A stretch of DNA of 64,000 bases from Magnetospirillum molischianum DSM 120 (GCF_000294655.1 NZ_CAHP01000023.1:9808-73807); one strand, 5' to 3'. Shown: positions 27,113 to 36,094, counted from the stretch's first letter. The notes: a model not told the origin generated them from the sequence alone. A program made the numbers and translations.

Positions 27113-28234
27113 ATGAGAATCAAACGGATAATCGTCGTGCTGGTCGCCAGCGGCGTGGTGTTCGGCGGCGTGTTGGGGTTCGTGCAGTTCCGACAGAACA
27201 TGATCAAGTCTTACTTCGCCAACGCGCCGAAGCCGGTGATGACAGTAACCGCAACCCCGGCGGTGATGCAGGATTGGCGTGGCGTCGTGCCTGCGGTCGG
27301 TACGCTCCAAGCCGTCAACGGCGTCAATATCAGCAGTTCGGTTTCCGGTCTGGTGCGGACAATTGCGTTCCAGTCGGGGCAAGACATCCACCGGGGCCAG
27401 CCGCTTCTGCATCTCGACAGCGATGTCGAACTCGGCGATCTGCGCAGCGCCGAAGCGGAAATGGCGCTGGCTCGGGTCACTTACGACCGCACGGTCTCCC
27501 TATTGCGTAGCAATACCGTCAGCCAGTCGGCGCTGGACAAGGCCGAGGCCGAATTGAAGGTCAAGGCCGCCCGCGTTGCCGGTCTGCGCGCCACCATCGC
27601 CAAGAAAACCGTCCTGGCTCCGTTCGACGGTACGCTGGGGGTCCGCAAGGTCGATCTCGGGCAATATCTCGAACCCGGCAACACCATCGTCAACCTCCAG
27701 GATCTATCGCGGATGCTGTGCGACTTCACGGTGTCGCAGAAGGAACTGGGCACGGTGTCCGTCGGCCAGGCCGTGCGGATGACAACCGACGCATGGGCGG
27801 GCGAGACCTTCGAGGGCGTTATCGCCGCCGTCGAGCCACAGGTCGATGCCAAGACCGGGATGATCGGAATCCAGGCCAGCTTCCCCAACGCCAAACGCCG
27901 CCTGCGCCCCGGCATGTTCGCCAAGATCGAAATCGCCCGAGCCGAGATCGAGCGGACAGTCACCGTGCCGAATTCGGCGGTGTCCTACAACCTGCACGGC
28001 GATGCGGTGTTCGTGGTGAAAGAGACGGCGGGCGCCGATGGGAAAACCATCCACGAAGTCGAACGGCGCGTGGTGCAATTGGGTGATCGCCGCGAGGGCG
28101 TGGTGATGGTGCGCAAGGGAGTCGACGCGAACGAGTTGGTGGTGACGTCGGGCCAGGTCAAGCTGGAGAACGGCAGCCGGGTCGATATCTCCGCAACCGA
28201 TCTGTTGAAGCCCGCCGCCCCCGCCAATCCCTGA
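27113..28234 (+). CDS. RND efflux periplasmic adaptor (membrane fusion protein)
   Basis: A 373-residue protein with an N-terminal membrane anchor (residues 6-24). The lipoyl half-motifs are VNGVNISSSVSGLVRTI (about 66-82) and KKTVLAPFDGTLGVRKVDLGQYL (about 163-185), flanking an alpha-helical hairpin. A beta-barrel domain follows (GMIGIQASFPNAKRRLRPGMFAKIEI). It bridges the RND pump encoded 39 bases downstream to an outer-membrane channel that is not encoded here. The substrate is not predictable. Confidence 0.92.
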   Translation: MRIKRIIVVLVASGVVFGGVLGFVQFRQNMIKSYFANAPKPVMTVTATPAVMQDWRGVVPAVGTLQAVNGVNISSSVSGLVRTIAFQSGQDIHRGQPLLHLDSDVELGDLRSAEAEMALARVTYDRTVSLLRSNTVSQSALDKAEAELKVKAARVAGLRATIAKKTVLAPFDGTLGVRKVDLGQYLEPGNTIVNLQDLSRMLCDFTVSQKELGTVSVGQAVRMTTDAWAGETFEGVIAAVEPQVDAKTGMIGIQASFPNAKRRLRPGMFAKIEIARAEIERTVTVPNSAVSYNLHGDAVFVVKETAGADGKTIHEVERRVVQLGDRREGVVMVRKGVDANELVVTSGQVKLENGSRVDISATDLLKPAAPANP

Positions 28235-28273
28235 TCCAACGTCCACGGCGCTCGAGGCCAGGAGAAGACCACC

Positions 28274-31200
28274 ATGTTCGACATCTTCATCAAAAGACCG
28301 GTTCTGGCGATGGTGGTCAGCCTGCTGATCCTGTTTATCGGCCTGCGCGCCCTGACCAGTCTGCCGGTACGGCAATATCCCGAGATGACCAATACGGTCA
28401 TCACCATCACCACCACCTTTCCCGGCGCCGATGCCGAACTGATCCAAGGCTTCGTAACCCAGCCGATTCAGAAGGCGGTCGCCACCGCCGAGGGCATCGA
28501 TTACCTGACCTCGCGCTCGATGTCGGGAACAAGCGAGATCAAAGCCTATATCCGCCTCAATGAGAACCCCGAGGCAGCGATGACCGAGGTGATGAGCAAG
28601 GCCAACGAGGTCCGCACCTTGTTGCCACGCGGCATCAACGACCCGATCATCAAGAAGGAAACCGGCCAGTCGTTTGCCTCGGCCTATCTGGCGTTTTCCT
28701 CCGACCGCCTCAGCCAGCAGCAGATCACCGATTACGTGATCCGGGTGGTTCAGCCCAAGCTGTCGGCGGTGCCGGGCGTCGCCAATCCAGAATTGTACGG
28801 CGGACAAAAATTCTCGGTCCGGGTCTGGATCGACCCGGAAAAGCTGGCTCAGTTCGGCATGGGCACGGATGAACTGCGCACGGCGTTGACCAGCAACAAT
28901 TACACGTCGGCGGCGGGTTCGACCAAAGGCTCGTTCGATGTCGTGACCACCCAGGCCTCGACTGATCTGCGTTCGGTCGAGGAATTCCGCCAGATGGTCA
29001 TCAAGCATGATGGGGCGCAGTTGGTCCGACTGGGCGACGTCGCCAAGGTCGAGCTTGGCCCGGAAAGCGAGGATATGAGCGTCTTCGCCAACGGCGACCG
29101 CGCCATCTTCATGGGCGTCTTTACGACTCCCGAAGCCAACCCGCTGACGGTGATCCGCCAGATCCGCAATCAGGCTCTGCCCGAGATCATCGAGCAACTC
29201 CCCACCGGCCTGACCGCCAGCATCTCTTACGATTCGACCCTGTTCATCGAAGCGGCAATCCGCGAAGTCGCCATCACCATCGCCGAGGCGGCGCTGATCG
29301 TGATGGTGGTGATTTTCTTCTTCATGGGCAGCCTCCGATCGGTCGCAATTCCCGTGGTGACGGTCCCGCTATCCCTGGTCGGCGTCGCCATTCTCCTGCT
29401 GGCGCTCGGCTTCTCGATCAACCTGCTGACCCTGCTGGCAATGGTGCTGGCGATTGGGTTGGTCGTCGATGACGCCATCGTCGTGGTCGAGAACGTCCAC
29501 CGCCATATCGAAGAGGGCAAGAGTCCAATCGAAGCGGCACTGGTCGGCACAAGAGAGATTTCCGGGCCGGTGATCTCGATGACGATCACCCTGGCGGCGG
29601 TCTATGCCCCAATCGCCTTCATGGGCGGATTGACCGGCACCCTGTTCAAGGAATTTGCCCTGACCCTGGCCGGGTCGGTGGTCGTGTCGGGAGTGGTCGC
29701 GCTCACTCTGTCGCCGATGATGTGCTCGCGCATCCTGCGCCACGATACCAACAAAGGCGGCCTGCCCGCGCTGATCGATCGCACCTTCGACGCGGTGCGG
29801 ACCCGCTACGAACGCTGGCTGGGGGCGTCGCTGGACGACCGGCCGACCACCCTTCTCTTCGCCTTGATCGTGCTGGGTTGCCTTCCGTTTCTGTTCCTGG
29901 CGGTGCCGTCCGAACTGGCTCCCGAAGAGGATCAGGGGGTGGTGTTCACCGCCTATAACGGCCCGGCTTCGGCCAATATCGATTACATGGACGTGTTTTC
30001 GTCCGAGATCAACACCAAGACCCACGAGTTCCCCGAGACCGCGAACACCTTTCTCATCAACGGGATGGGGGGGGCCAGTTCCGGCTTTGGCGGCATGGTC
30101 CTGACCGGCTGGGACGAGCGGACTCGCGCCGCCAACACCCTCACCGCCGCCTATCAGAAAACCCTCAACACCGTCTCGGGAGTCAAGGCGTCGGTGTTCC
30201 CGCCCCCGCCGCTGCCCGGCGTCGATGGGTTGCCGGTCGAGTTCGTGATCTCCTCAACCGCTGACTACCCTCTGCTGAATACGATCCAGGCGGAAATGAT
30301 CCGCCGCGCCCAGGCCGCCGGAATGTTCGCCTTCATCGATTCCGACCTGAAATACGAAAGCCCGCAGACGCGGGTGGTGATCGACCGCGACAAAGCCGCC
30401 GCCTATGGCGTCTCGATGCAGCAGATCGGCGACGCCCTGGCAACGATGACCGGCGGCAATTACATCAATCTGGTCAATCTTCAGGGTCGATCCTATCAGG
30501 TCATCCCGCAAGTCCCGCGCGAGTCCCGGCTCGACCCGGCCAAGATCGGCCGGTTCCACGTCCGCGGCGCCGACGGAACCGTAATCCCGCTGTCGTCACT
30601 GGTCACCCTGCGTCACGAGGTGCAGCCGGTTTCGCTCAACCAGTTCAACCAGTTGAATTCGATCTCCATCACCGCCTTCCCGATGCCCGGCGCCACTCTG
30701 GGCGATTCGCTCGCCTTGCTGCGCGACATCAGCGCCGATGTACTGCCCAAGAATGCCGCGATCGATTATGGCGGCCAGTCGCGTCAGTTCATCCAGGAAG
30801 GCAACGCCCTGGTGGCGACCTTCGTCTTCGCCCTTATCATCATCTTTCTGGTGCTGGCGGCGCAGTTTGAAAGTTTCCGCGATCCGCTGGTGATCATGGT
30901 CTCGGTGCCGATGTCGATCTGCGGCGCGCTGATCCCGCTGGCGCTGGGCGTCGCCAGCATGAACATCTACACCCAAATCGGGTTGGTGACCCTGATCGGG
31001 CTGATCACCAAGCACGGCATCCTGATTTGCGAAGTCGCGCGCGAGCAACAGATTCTGCACGGCCTTGACCGCAAGGAGGCGGTGAAGGTCGCGGCCGGAA
31101 TGCGGCTGCGTCCGATCCTGATGACCACTGCCGCGATGGTCACCGGCCTGTTGCCTCTGCTGTTCGCCAGCGGCGCGGGCGCGGCATCGCGCTTCTCCAT

Positions 31201-31336
31201 CGCGCTGGTGATCGTCGCCGGAATGAGCATCGGCACTCTGTTCACCCTGTTCGTGCTGCCGGTGATCTATACCCTGATCGCGACGCAGCGCCACGGCGCA
31301 CCTGAAACCGACATCTCGACCGAGCACTCCGCATGA
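28274..31336 (+). CDS. RND-type multidrug efflux permease (HAE1 family)
   Basis: A 1020-residue inner-membrane pump with the twelve-helix RND pattern and two large periplasmic loops. RPVLAMVVSLLILFIG starts helix 1. GLVVDDAIVVVENVHR in helix 4 carries the paired aspartates of proton relay. GLITKHGILICEVAREQ lies in helix 10-11. The sequence is closest to the MdtB/MuxB/TriC-type drug pumps rather than heavy-metal CzcA pumps, judged from the proton-relay region. Its stop overlaps the pseudouridine synthase start by 4 bases. Confidence 0.93.
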   Translation: MFDIFIKRPVLAMVVSLLILFIGLRALTSLPVRQYPEMTNTVITITTTFPGADAELIQGFVTQPIQKAVATAEGIDYLTSRSMSGTSEIKAYIRLNENPEAAMTEVMSKANEVRTLLPRGINDPIIKKETGQSFASAYLAFSSDRLSQQQITDYVIRVVQPKLSAVPGVANPELYGGQKFSVRVWIDPEKLAQFGMGTDELRTALTSNNYTSAAGSTKGSFDVVTTQASTDLRSVEEFRQMVIKHDGAQLVRLGDVAKVELGPESEDMSVFANGDRAIFMGVFTTPEANPLTVIRQIRNQALPEIIEQLPTGLTASISYDSTLFIEAAIREVAITIAEAALIVMVVIFFFMGSLRSVAIPVVTVPLSLVGVAILLLALGFSINLLTLLAMVLAIGLVVDDAIVVVENVHRHIEEGKSPIEAALVGTREISGPVISMTITLAAVYAPIAFMGGLTGTLFKEFALTLAGSVVVSGVVALTLSPMMCSRILRHDTNKGGLPALIDRTFDAVRTRYERWLGASLDDRPTTLLFALIVLGCLPFLFLAVPSELAPEEDQGVVFTAYNGPASANIDYMDVFSSEINTKTHEFPETANTFLINGMGGASSGFGGMVLTGWDERTRAANTLTAAYQKTLNTVSGVKASVFPPPPLPGVDGLPVEFVISSTADYPLLNTIQAEMIRRAQAAGMFAFIDSDLKYESPQTRVVIDRDKAAAYGVSMQQIGDALATMTGGNYINLVNLQGRSYQVIPQVPRESRLDPAKIGRFHVRGADGTVIPLSSLVTLRHEVQPVSLNQFNQLNSISITAFPMPGATLGDSLALLRDISADVLPKNAAIDYGGQSRQFIQEGNALVATFVFALIIIFLVLAAQFESFRDPLVIMVSVPMSICGALIPLALGVASMNIYTQIGLVTLIGLITKHGILICEVAREQQILHGLDRKEAVKVAAGMRLRPILMTTAAMVTGLLPLLFASGAGAASRFSIALVIVAGMSIGTLFTLFVLPVIYTLIATQRHGAPETDISTEHSA

Positions 31337-32037
31337 CGCCCGAAGAAATACAATCCCGCGTTCTTCATCGCGACGCTTCCGTCCTGGTGATCGACAAGCC
31401 CGCCGGTCTGGCGGTTCATGCCGGACGGGCGGGCGACGAGCATCTGGGGCTATATCTCGACGCGTTGCGTTTCGGGCTGCCGCGCTCGCCCGAACTGGCC
31501 CATCGGCTGGACCGCGACACGTCGGGCTGCCTGGTGTTGGGCCGACACCGCCGCGCCTTGGCCCGGTTGGGTGAGATTTTCGCCCACGGTGAAGCCAACA
31601 AGGTCTATTGGGCCATCGTGGTCGGCCGCCCGCGTGAGGAAGAGGGGCTGATCGAACTGCCACTGAAGAAGCGCGAGGCGAAGTTCGGCTGGCGAATGGA
31701 CGTTGAAGAGCGCGGCGGCCTGCCCTCGGCCACCCGCTGGCGATTGCTGGGAGGCGATGGGCGGCTGTCCTGGCTGGAATGCCAACCGCTGACCGGCCGA
31801 ACCCACCAGATCCGGGCACATTGCGCCGCGATTGGCCATCCCTTGGTTGGCGATGCGATTTATGGACGCGGCACCGGCACGCTGGCCGGAGACCGGCTGG
31901 CCCTGCATGCCCGCGCGGTCAGCCTGCCCTTCCAGCCCAACCGGCCGCCCCTTTCCATCACCGCCCCCGTGCCCGAGCATCTGCGGACATTGCTGACGGG
32001 ATGCGGCTGGGCGGGAGAGAATGCCCCTACCCCTTGA
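31333..32037 (+). CDS. RluA-family RNA pseudouridine synthase
   Basis: A 234-residue enzyme. HRLDRDTSGCLVLG (residues 58-71) contains the catalytic Asp60, and VLVIDKPAGLAVHAG is motif I. PLTGRTHQIRAHCAAIGHPLVGDAIYG is the conserved C-terminal block. There is no S4 domain, so it is a short RluA/TruC-type enzyme; the target RNA site cannot be read. Its ATGA overlap with the efflux gene suggests a shared transcript, probably accidental in function. It overlaps the convergent DUF190 gene by 11 bases. Confidence 0.92.
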   Translation: MTPEEIQSRVLHRDASVLVIDKPAGLAVHAGRAGDEHLGLYLDALRFGLPRSPELAHRLDRDTSGCLVLGRHRRALARLGEIFAHGEANKVYWAIVVGRPREEEGLIELPLKKREAKFGWRMDVEERGGLPSATRWRLLGGDGRLSWLECQPLTGRTHQIRAHCAAIGHPLVGDAIYGRGTGTLAGDRLALHARAVSLPFQPNRPPLSITAPVPEHLRTLLTGCGWAGENAPTP

Positions 32038-32353
32038 CCACCCGCACCGTTTCCAGGGTGATCAGGCCTCGGTCGCCAACCAGTCCGGCAAGAGGCTCCA
32101 GAAAGGCATCGATCCGTTCTGGACAATCGACGATCTCGACCACCAGGGGCAAGTCGTCGGACAGGCGCAAGATCTTCGCGCTGTGCAGTCGCGACGACCG
32201 GCCAAATCCCAACGGCCCGCGCAGCACCGTCGCTCCCGCCAATCCGGCGGATCGCGCCGCCAGCACGACCGCTTCATGCAGAGGATGGCCGTCCTGACGG
32301 TCGGACTCGCCCATATAGATACGCAACAAAGCCGCCTCATCTGTATGGATCAT
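32027..32353 (-). CDS. DUF190 protein linked to fluoride exporter
   Basis: A 108-residue protein with the DUF190 core: ALLRIYMGESDRQDGHPLHEAVVLAARSAGLAGATVLRGPLGFG and LPLVVEIVDCPERIDAFL, a PII-like ferredoxin fold. GGAGG precedes the start. It lies 9 bases after crcB, a frequent arrangement, so it may regulate or modulate fluoride export. Direct function is not established. Confidence 0.88.
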   Translation of the reverse strand: MIHTDEAALLRIYMGESDRQDGHPLHEAVVLAARSAGLAGATVLRGPLGFGRSSRLHSAKILRLSDDLPLVVEIVDCPERIDAFLEPLAGLVGDRGLITLETVRVVKG

Positions 32354-32362
32354 CGCGGCCTC

Positions 32363-32749
32363 CTATCGATTGAGCAGTTGGGCACCGATATGGCCCAACA
32401 CCACCGCCCCCAGGCACAGCGCCAGCGATAGTGCAATATTGGCCAGTGCCGGCACCCATTCCCCTTCCTGCATCAGCGTCAGAGTCTGGAGGCTGAACGA
32501 CGAGAAGGTGGTAAAGCCGCCACAAATCCCCGCCATAAAGAAGATACGCCCTTCGGCGGGGACGAACCATCGCCCGTCTGGACCGGTCAGGGTGGCGAAG
32601 AACCCAATCGCGAACGACCCTGCGATGTTGATGACCAGCGTTCCCCAGGGAAACGTCCCGCCAACCGCATTGGCAACCAGCCCCGACAGCCAGTAACGCA
32701 AGGTTCCACCGATGGCGCTGCCAAGGGCGACAAGAGCATAAGCGAGCAT
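32363..32749 (-). CDS. crcB: Fluoride ion channel CrcB (Fluc)
   Basis: A 128-residue, four-helix membrane protein, the standard length. GSAIGGTLRYWLSGLV, FPWGTLVINIAGSFAIGFFATL and GICGGFTTFSSFSLQTLTLM are the Fluc signatures, including the Asn and Phe positions lining the fluoride path. The frame is open to 32830 but the extra residues do not fit the family, so I start at ATG 32749. I could not fit a crcB-type riboswitch in the upstream gap. Confidence 0.92.
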   Translation of the reverse strand: MLAYALVALGSAIGGTLRYWLSGLVANAVGGTFPWGTLVINIAGSFAIGFFATLTGPDGRWFVPAEGRIFFMAGICGGFTTFSSFSLQTLTLMQEGEWVPALANIALSLALCLGAVVLGHIGAQLLNR

Positions 32750-32903
32750 CCGGTTAAGGCTCCGAGTGGTAGTAACCCACAATAGGCCTTGTCCTCCCGT
32801 GCCTACGATCCGGTCAACCACAAATCGCACCAGGAACGGGCTTGACGATAGCGGAGTGGTCGGACCACCCTGACCGCCGCAGTTTCCCCCCCGGAGGTCC
32901 GCC

Positions 32904-33755
32904 GTGAGTCCGTCCTGCCCCTATATCCTGCCCGACACCGAGCTTGACCGTTTTTTCATTGAGGACGTGCCTTTTGGCGATTTGACCAGCCGGACGCTGG
33001 GCCTTGGTCACCAGCCGGGACGGATGCTGTTCCAGGCGCGCGGCGCGATGGTCGCGTGTTGCACCGAAGAGGCGGCACGGCTGATCGAACGGGCGGGCGG
33101 CCGGGTCGGACGCTGCGTCCCCAGCGGCATCCCCTGCGGCCCTGGCGACGATCTGTTGATCGCCACCGGCCCCGCCGCCGCGCTACTGGCCGCCTGGAAA
33201 GTGGCGCAGACCTTAGTTGAGACTGCCTCGGGGATCGCCACCGCCGCCGCCACCATCGTTGCGATGGCCCGCGCGGTCGCCCCTGGCATATCGGTCGCCT
33301 GCACCCGCAAGACCCTGCCCGGTTCACGCGCCGTCGCCGTCAAGGCGATTCTGGCGGGGGGAGCCTCGCCGCACCGGCTCGGCCTGTCGGACAGTGTTCT
33401 GTTGTTTCCCGAACATCGGGCCTTCTTCCCCGACCAGCCGTTGGATACATTGATCGCCGAACTAAAGGCCGCCTGCCCCGAGCGCAAGATCGTCGTCGAA
33501 GTCACCGACGCAAAGGGTGCGGTCGCCGCCGCAGAAGCCCGCGCCGACGTGGTGCAACTAGAGAAATTCTCCCCCGACGCGGTTGCCTGGGTCATCAACG
33601 CCATCGGCAAGCGGGCCTGTGTCGTCGCCGCCGCCGGGGGCGTCAACGCAGCGAATGCCGCCGCCTATGCCGCCGCCGGAGCCGACGTTCTGGTCACCTC
33701 GTCGCCCTATTGGGCTCCGCCCGCCGATGTCGCCGTAACGATCTCGCCGGAGTGA
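32904..33755 (+). CDS. modD: ModD, NadC-like pyrophosphorylase linked to molybdenum
   Basis: A 283-residue protein of the nicotinate-nucleotide pyrophosphorylase fold. FIEDVPFGDLTSRTLG, VETASGIATAAATIV, CTRKTLPGSRAVAVKAILAGGASPHRLGLSDSVLLF and the C-terminal AAAGGVNAANAAAYAAAGADVLVTSSPYW match ModD, usually encoded with molybdate transporters, rather than NadC of NAD synthesis. The start is GTG at 32904 with GGAGG upstream. No mod transporter genes are adjacent, but the gene sits near nif, which needs molybdenum. The biochemical role is unsettled. Confidence 0.85.
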   Translation: MSPSCPYILPDTELDRFFIEDVPFGDLTSRTLGLGHQPGRMLFQARGAMVACCTEEAARLIERAGGRVGRCVPSGIPCGPGDDLLIATGPAAALLAAWKVAQTLVETASGIATAAATIVAMARAVAPGISVACTRKTLPGSRAVAVKAILAGGASPHRLGLSDSVLLFPEHRAFFPDQPLDTLIAELKAACPERKIVVEVTDAKGAVAAAEARADVVQLEKFSPDAVAWVINAIGKRACVVAAAGGVNAANAAAYAAAGADVLVTSSPYWAPPADVAVTISPE

Positions 33756-33759
33756 TAGA

Positions 33760-34167
33760 TCAGGGGCAAATCCCATCGGTGCGCGGGCAAACCTGCGGCG
33801 CGGGAGAGTCCTGCGCCCCCAGGCCAACCCAGCTTTCCAGCACGGCCTCGTCAAACCCGGCTAACCGCCGCCCGTCGCATTCGATCAGCGGTCGTCGGAT
33901 CAGCAACGGATCGAGACACATCTGCGCCAGAGCTTCGTCGGCAGCGATCGTCTCGGGCACCACCGCCCCGGACTTGACCCGTGGTGCGGCGCGATTGAAC
34001 CAGTCGGCCACCGGACGGTCACCGAAAAAAGCCCTCAACGTCGCGGGCGTCCAGGCCTGAACGCGGATATCGAGCGCAACCACGTCATGCCCCGACCGGA
34101 TCAGAATCTGTTTCTGGCTTGCGTTGTTGATGCATCCCGGCTTTTCATAAAATACGATTACGGCCAT
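33760..34167 (-). CDS. ArsC/Spx-like nitrogenase-associated protein
   Basis: A 135-residue thioredoxin-fold protein. It starts AVIVFYEKPGCINNASQKQ with one active-site Cys12, followed by VADWFNRAAPRVKSGAVVPE and DPLLIRRPLIE. This is the pattern of the nitrogenase-associated ArsC-like family; NifO-type proteins are relatives. Extra cysteines near the end (VCPRTDGICP) could pair. It overlaps draG by 23 bases, so it is the last gene of a draT-draG operon. Its role in nitrogen fixation is not clear. Confidence 0.85.
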   Translation of the reverse strand: MAVIVFYEKPGCINNASQKQILIRSGHDVVALDIRVQAWTPATLRAFFGDRPVADWFNRAAPRVKSGAVVPETIAADEALAQMCLDPLLIRRPLIECDGRRLAGFDEAVLESWVGLGAQDSPAPQVCPRTDGICP

Positions 34168-35080
34168 TCCCTGCGTCTCCTTCTTCGTTTTGTGTTTTCA
34201 GGACGTTCGACAGAGCCAGCAGCCCGGTGACCTGAGCGCGGATTTCATCGGCAACGGTCTTGTCGAGCTTGCCGAGCCAGGCGGTGGGGATGTCCCGAAT
34301 TCCATAGGTCGCCCCGGCCAACATCCCGGCAATCGCGCCGGTGGTATCGGCATCGCCACCCTGGTTGACGACTTCGGTCAGACAGGACCGGAACGAATCG
34401 GTCAGGAAGTAGAAATGCAGCACGGTCTGCATCGTATCGACGATATAAGCGCTCGATTGTCCGTGGAAAACCTCGAAGCGAAAGGTCTTATGGGTCTCGA
34501 CCAAATGCCGGGCGACATCACGGGCCTCGCGCATGCCCCGCCCCTGAACCAGCGCCTGGGTCATCCGCGCCAAGGCCAGGGTGGCGTCATCGGAAAGCGG
34601 GTGGTTGTGGGTGATGTGGGCCTGGGCGATTGACCAGCGATCCAGCAGATCGGGACGCCCCAGCGTCGCCAGAACCAACGGCAGATTGCGCATCGCCGCG
34701 CCATTGCCAGCATCGCCGTCGCAATAGGCACCCTCGACGCTGCCATTGGTGATGTAGCGGCGAATGCCACGGCGACAGGTGTTGCCGACATCGACCGGGC
34801 CGCTTTTCAGCCAGGCGGCGAACTCGTCGCAGATGTCAGGCAGTTCAAAACCTTGGCGGCGAACCAGCGATCGCCCCAGGCACAGGCTCATCTCCGTATC
34901 GTCGGTAACCTGTCCCGGCGCCAGATGGAGCCAGCCGCCGCCGATCATCTTGCGATGCAGCCGGTATTTCGCCTGGATCTCACCCCGCGTCATAAACTCG
35001 ACGGTCGCGCCCAGCGCGTCACCGACGGCAAACCCCAGATAAGCCCCGAGGGCACGCTCGATCAGGGAAGGTTCGGTCAT
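34145..35080 (-). CDS. draG: ADP-ribosyl-dinitrogen reductase glycohydrolase DraG
   Basis: A 311-residue enzyme that removes ADP-ribose from NifH and so reactivates nitrogenase when ammonium is used up. The binuclear manganese site residues are visible: QVTDDTEMSL, the central NHPLSDDATLA and the C-terminal VVNQGGDADTTGAIAG. The ATG at 35080 (MTEPSLIERALG) gives the family start; a further in-frame ATG at 35119 adds an atypical extension. It follows draT by 60 bases and overlaps the ArsC-like gene. Confidence 0.96.
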   Translation of the reverse strand: MTEPSLIERALGAYLGFAVGDALGATVEFMTRGEIQAKYRLHRKMIGGGWLHLAPGQVTDDTEMSLCLGRSLVRRQGFELPDICDEFAAWLKSGPVDVGNTCRRGIRRYITNGSVEGAYCDGDAGNGAAMRNLPLVLATLGRPDLLDRWSIAQAHITHNHPLSDDATLALARMTQALVQGRGMREARDVARHLVETHKTFRFEVFHGQSSAYIVDTMQTVLHFYFLTDSFRSCLTEVVNQGGDADTTGAIAGMLAGATYGIRDIPTAWLGKLDKTVADEIRAQVTGLLALSNVLKTQNEEGDAGNGRNRIL

Positions 35081-35140
35081 AAGGGCCTCTCTGTCATCGT
35101 CAGAATCAGGTCGTGACACACCGACTTCACCGCGAAGCCG

Positions 35141-35968
35141 TCACAGATAATCAGCGCGGACCCGGTAATCACCGCCGATCACCAGGAATTCGCCTTCGCC
35201 CTTCAACGGGTGGAGCGACAGCAAGGTGTTGAAGAACATCACCTTCACCACCGGCACGGTCACGGTCAGGATGGTATCGCCGAAACAATCGGCCACCCCA
35301 CGGTCGCTGGAAAAAGACGCAAGGTTGTTAAGACGCATCACAACAGTCTTACGGTCGATTCGTTCGACGATCTGGTGTTCGTCAAATGAATTGACCCCAC
35401 GGAAAAGGGTGATGTGACGCTCGCTCGGCGCGGCGTGAACCTTCAACGCCCACTGGCAAAACTCGTAAAGAATGTCGAGCTGACAGTAAATCGAATTGTT
35501 GTGAAAGCGGCTTGACATTTTCTCCTCTACGTAGGAGATCCAGCCCGGCGACGAGAAGCGAGTGATCATCTCTTTGTGATAGGTCGGAAACAGGCCGAAC
35601 CTGCTCTCGACCCAGCCTTTCAGCACCGCCCCTTCGGGGCCGTTGGAATCGTAGCCCCACCCCTTCAACAGGCGCAGGAAGCTCGACCGATAGCGACGCG
35701 GTGCCCCCCCCGCCTGGGCCGAGTTGGCCTCGTGCTGCTCGGGATCGATTCCGAACATCGCCTGCATGTATTTCAAAAAGGCGTCTCCGGCGTCAGCTAA
35801 CCCCTCGGAATAGCCCAACATCTCGAACAGACGGCGATTCATCTCGCATACGCCGGACAGATGAATCTCACGCGGATCTTCGTTGAAGGCGTCACTGCCC
35901 AACAGGTTGGTGGAGAGTCCCACCAGATTGGTGCTGTGCCCAAGTCGGCGATGTGTCGGCTGGTCCAT
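35141..35968 (-). CDS. draT: NAD+-dinitrogen-reductase ADP-ribosyltransferase DraT
   Basis: A 275-residue enzyme, the family length, that ADP-ribosylates an arginine of NifH to switch off nitrogenase in response to ammonium or darkness. The R-S-E pattern of arginine-specific transferases appears as LFRGVN, SFSSDR and GEGEFLVIGG. HSTNLVGLSTNLLGS at the N-terminus and FHNNSIYCQLDILYEFCQWALK are DraT-specific. It is divergent from nifH across a 341-base control region, with a possible sigma-54 site at 36011-36026. Confidence 0.96.
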   Translation of the reverse strand: MDQPTHRRLGHSTNLVGLSTNLLGSDAFNEDPREIHLSGVCEMNRRLFEMLGYSEGLADAGDAFLKYMQAMFGIDPEQHEANSAQAGGAPRRYRSSFLRLLKGWGYDSNGPEGAVLKGWVESRFGLFPTYHKEMITRFSSPGWISYVEEKMSSRFHNNSIYCQLDILYEFCQWALKVHAAPSERHITLFRGVNSFDEHQIVERIDRKTVVMRLNNLASFSSDRGVADCFGDTILTVTVPVVKVMFFNTLLSLHPLKGEGEFLVIGGDYRVRADYL

Positions 35969-36010
35969 GGCGGGCGAATGACTCTCTTCAGAAGGTGCTC
36001 ATCCTAATCT

Positions 36011-36026
36011 TGCAAGAAGCATACCT
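36011..36026 (-). promoter_or_regulatory. Candidate sigma-54 promoter for draT
   Basis: The minus strand reads AGGTATGCTTCTTGCA: GG and GC are exactly 10 bases apart and the -12 element TTGCA is good. The -24 element AGGTAT departs from TGGCAC. It lies about 43 bases before the draT ATG. Confidence 0.4.
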
Positions 36027-36064
36027 ACCTCTGCCGCACACGCCGCCGCCTGTCTGTCTGCCGC

Positions 36065-36080
36065 TGTTCGGCTTCGAACA
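36065..36080. promoter_or_regulatory. NifA upstream activator site 1
   Basis: TGT at 36065-36067 and ACA at 36078-36080 with exactly 10 bases between: the NifA consensus. It lies about 150 bases upstream of the nifH -24 element. Confidence 0.75.
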
Positions 36081-36094
36081 CTCCGGTGTTGTGT

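Noticed and set aside
32750-32903. Fluoride riboswitch upstream of crcB
   Set aside because: The conserved pseudoknot segments could not be matched by eye on the minus strand. A covariance search could overturn this.
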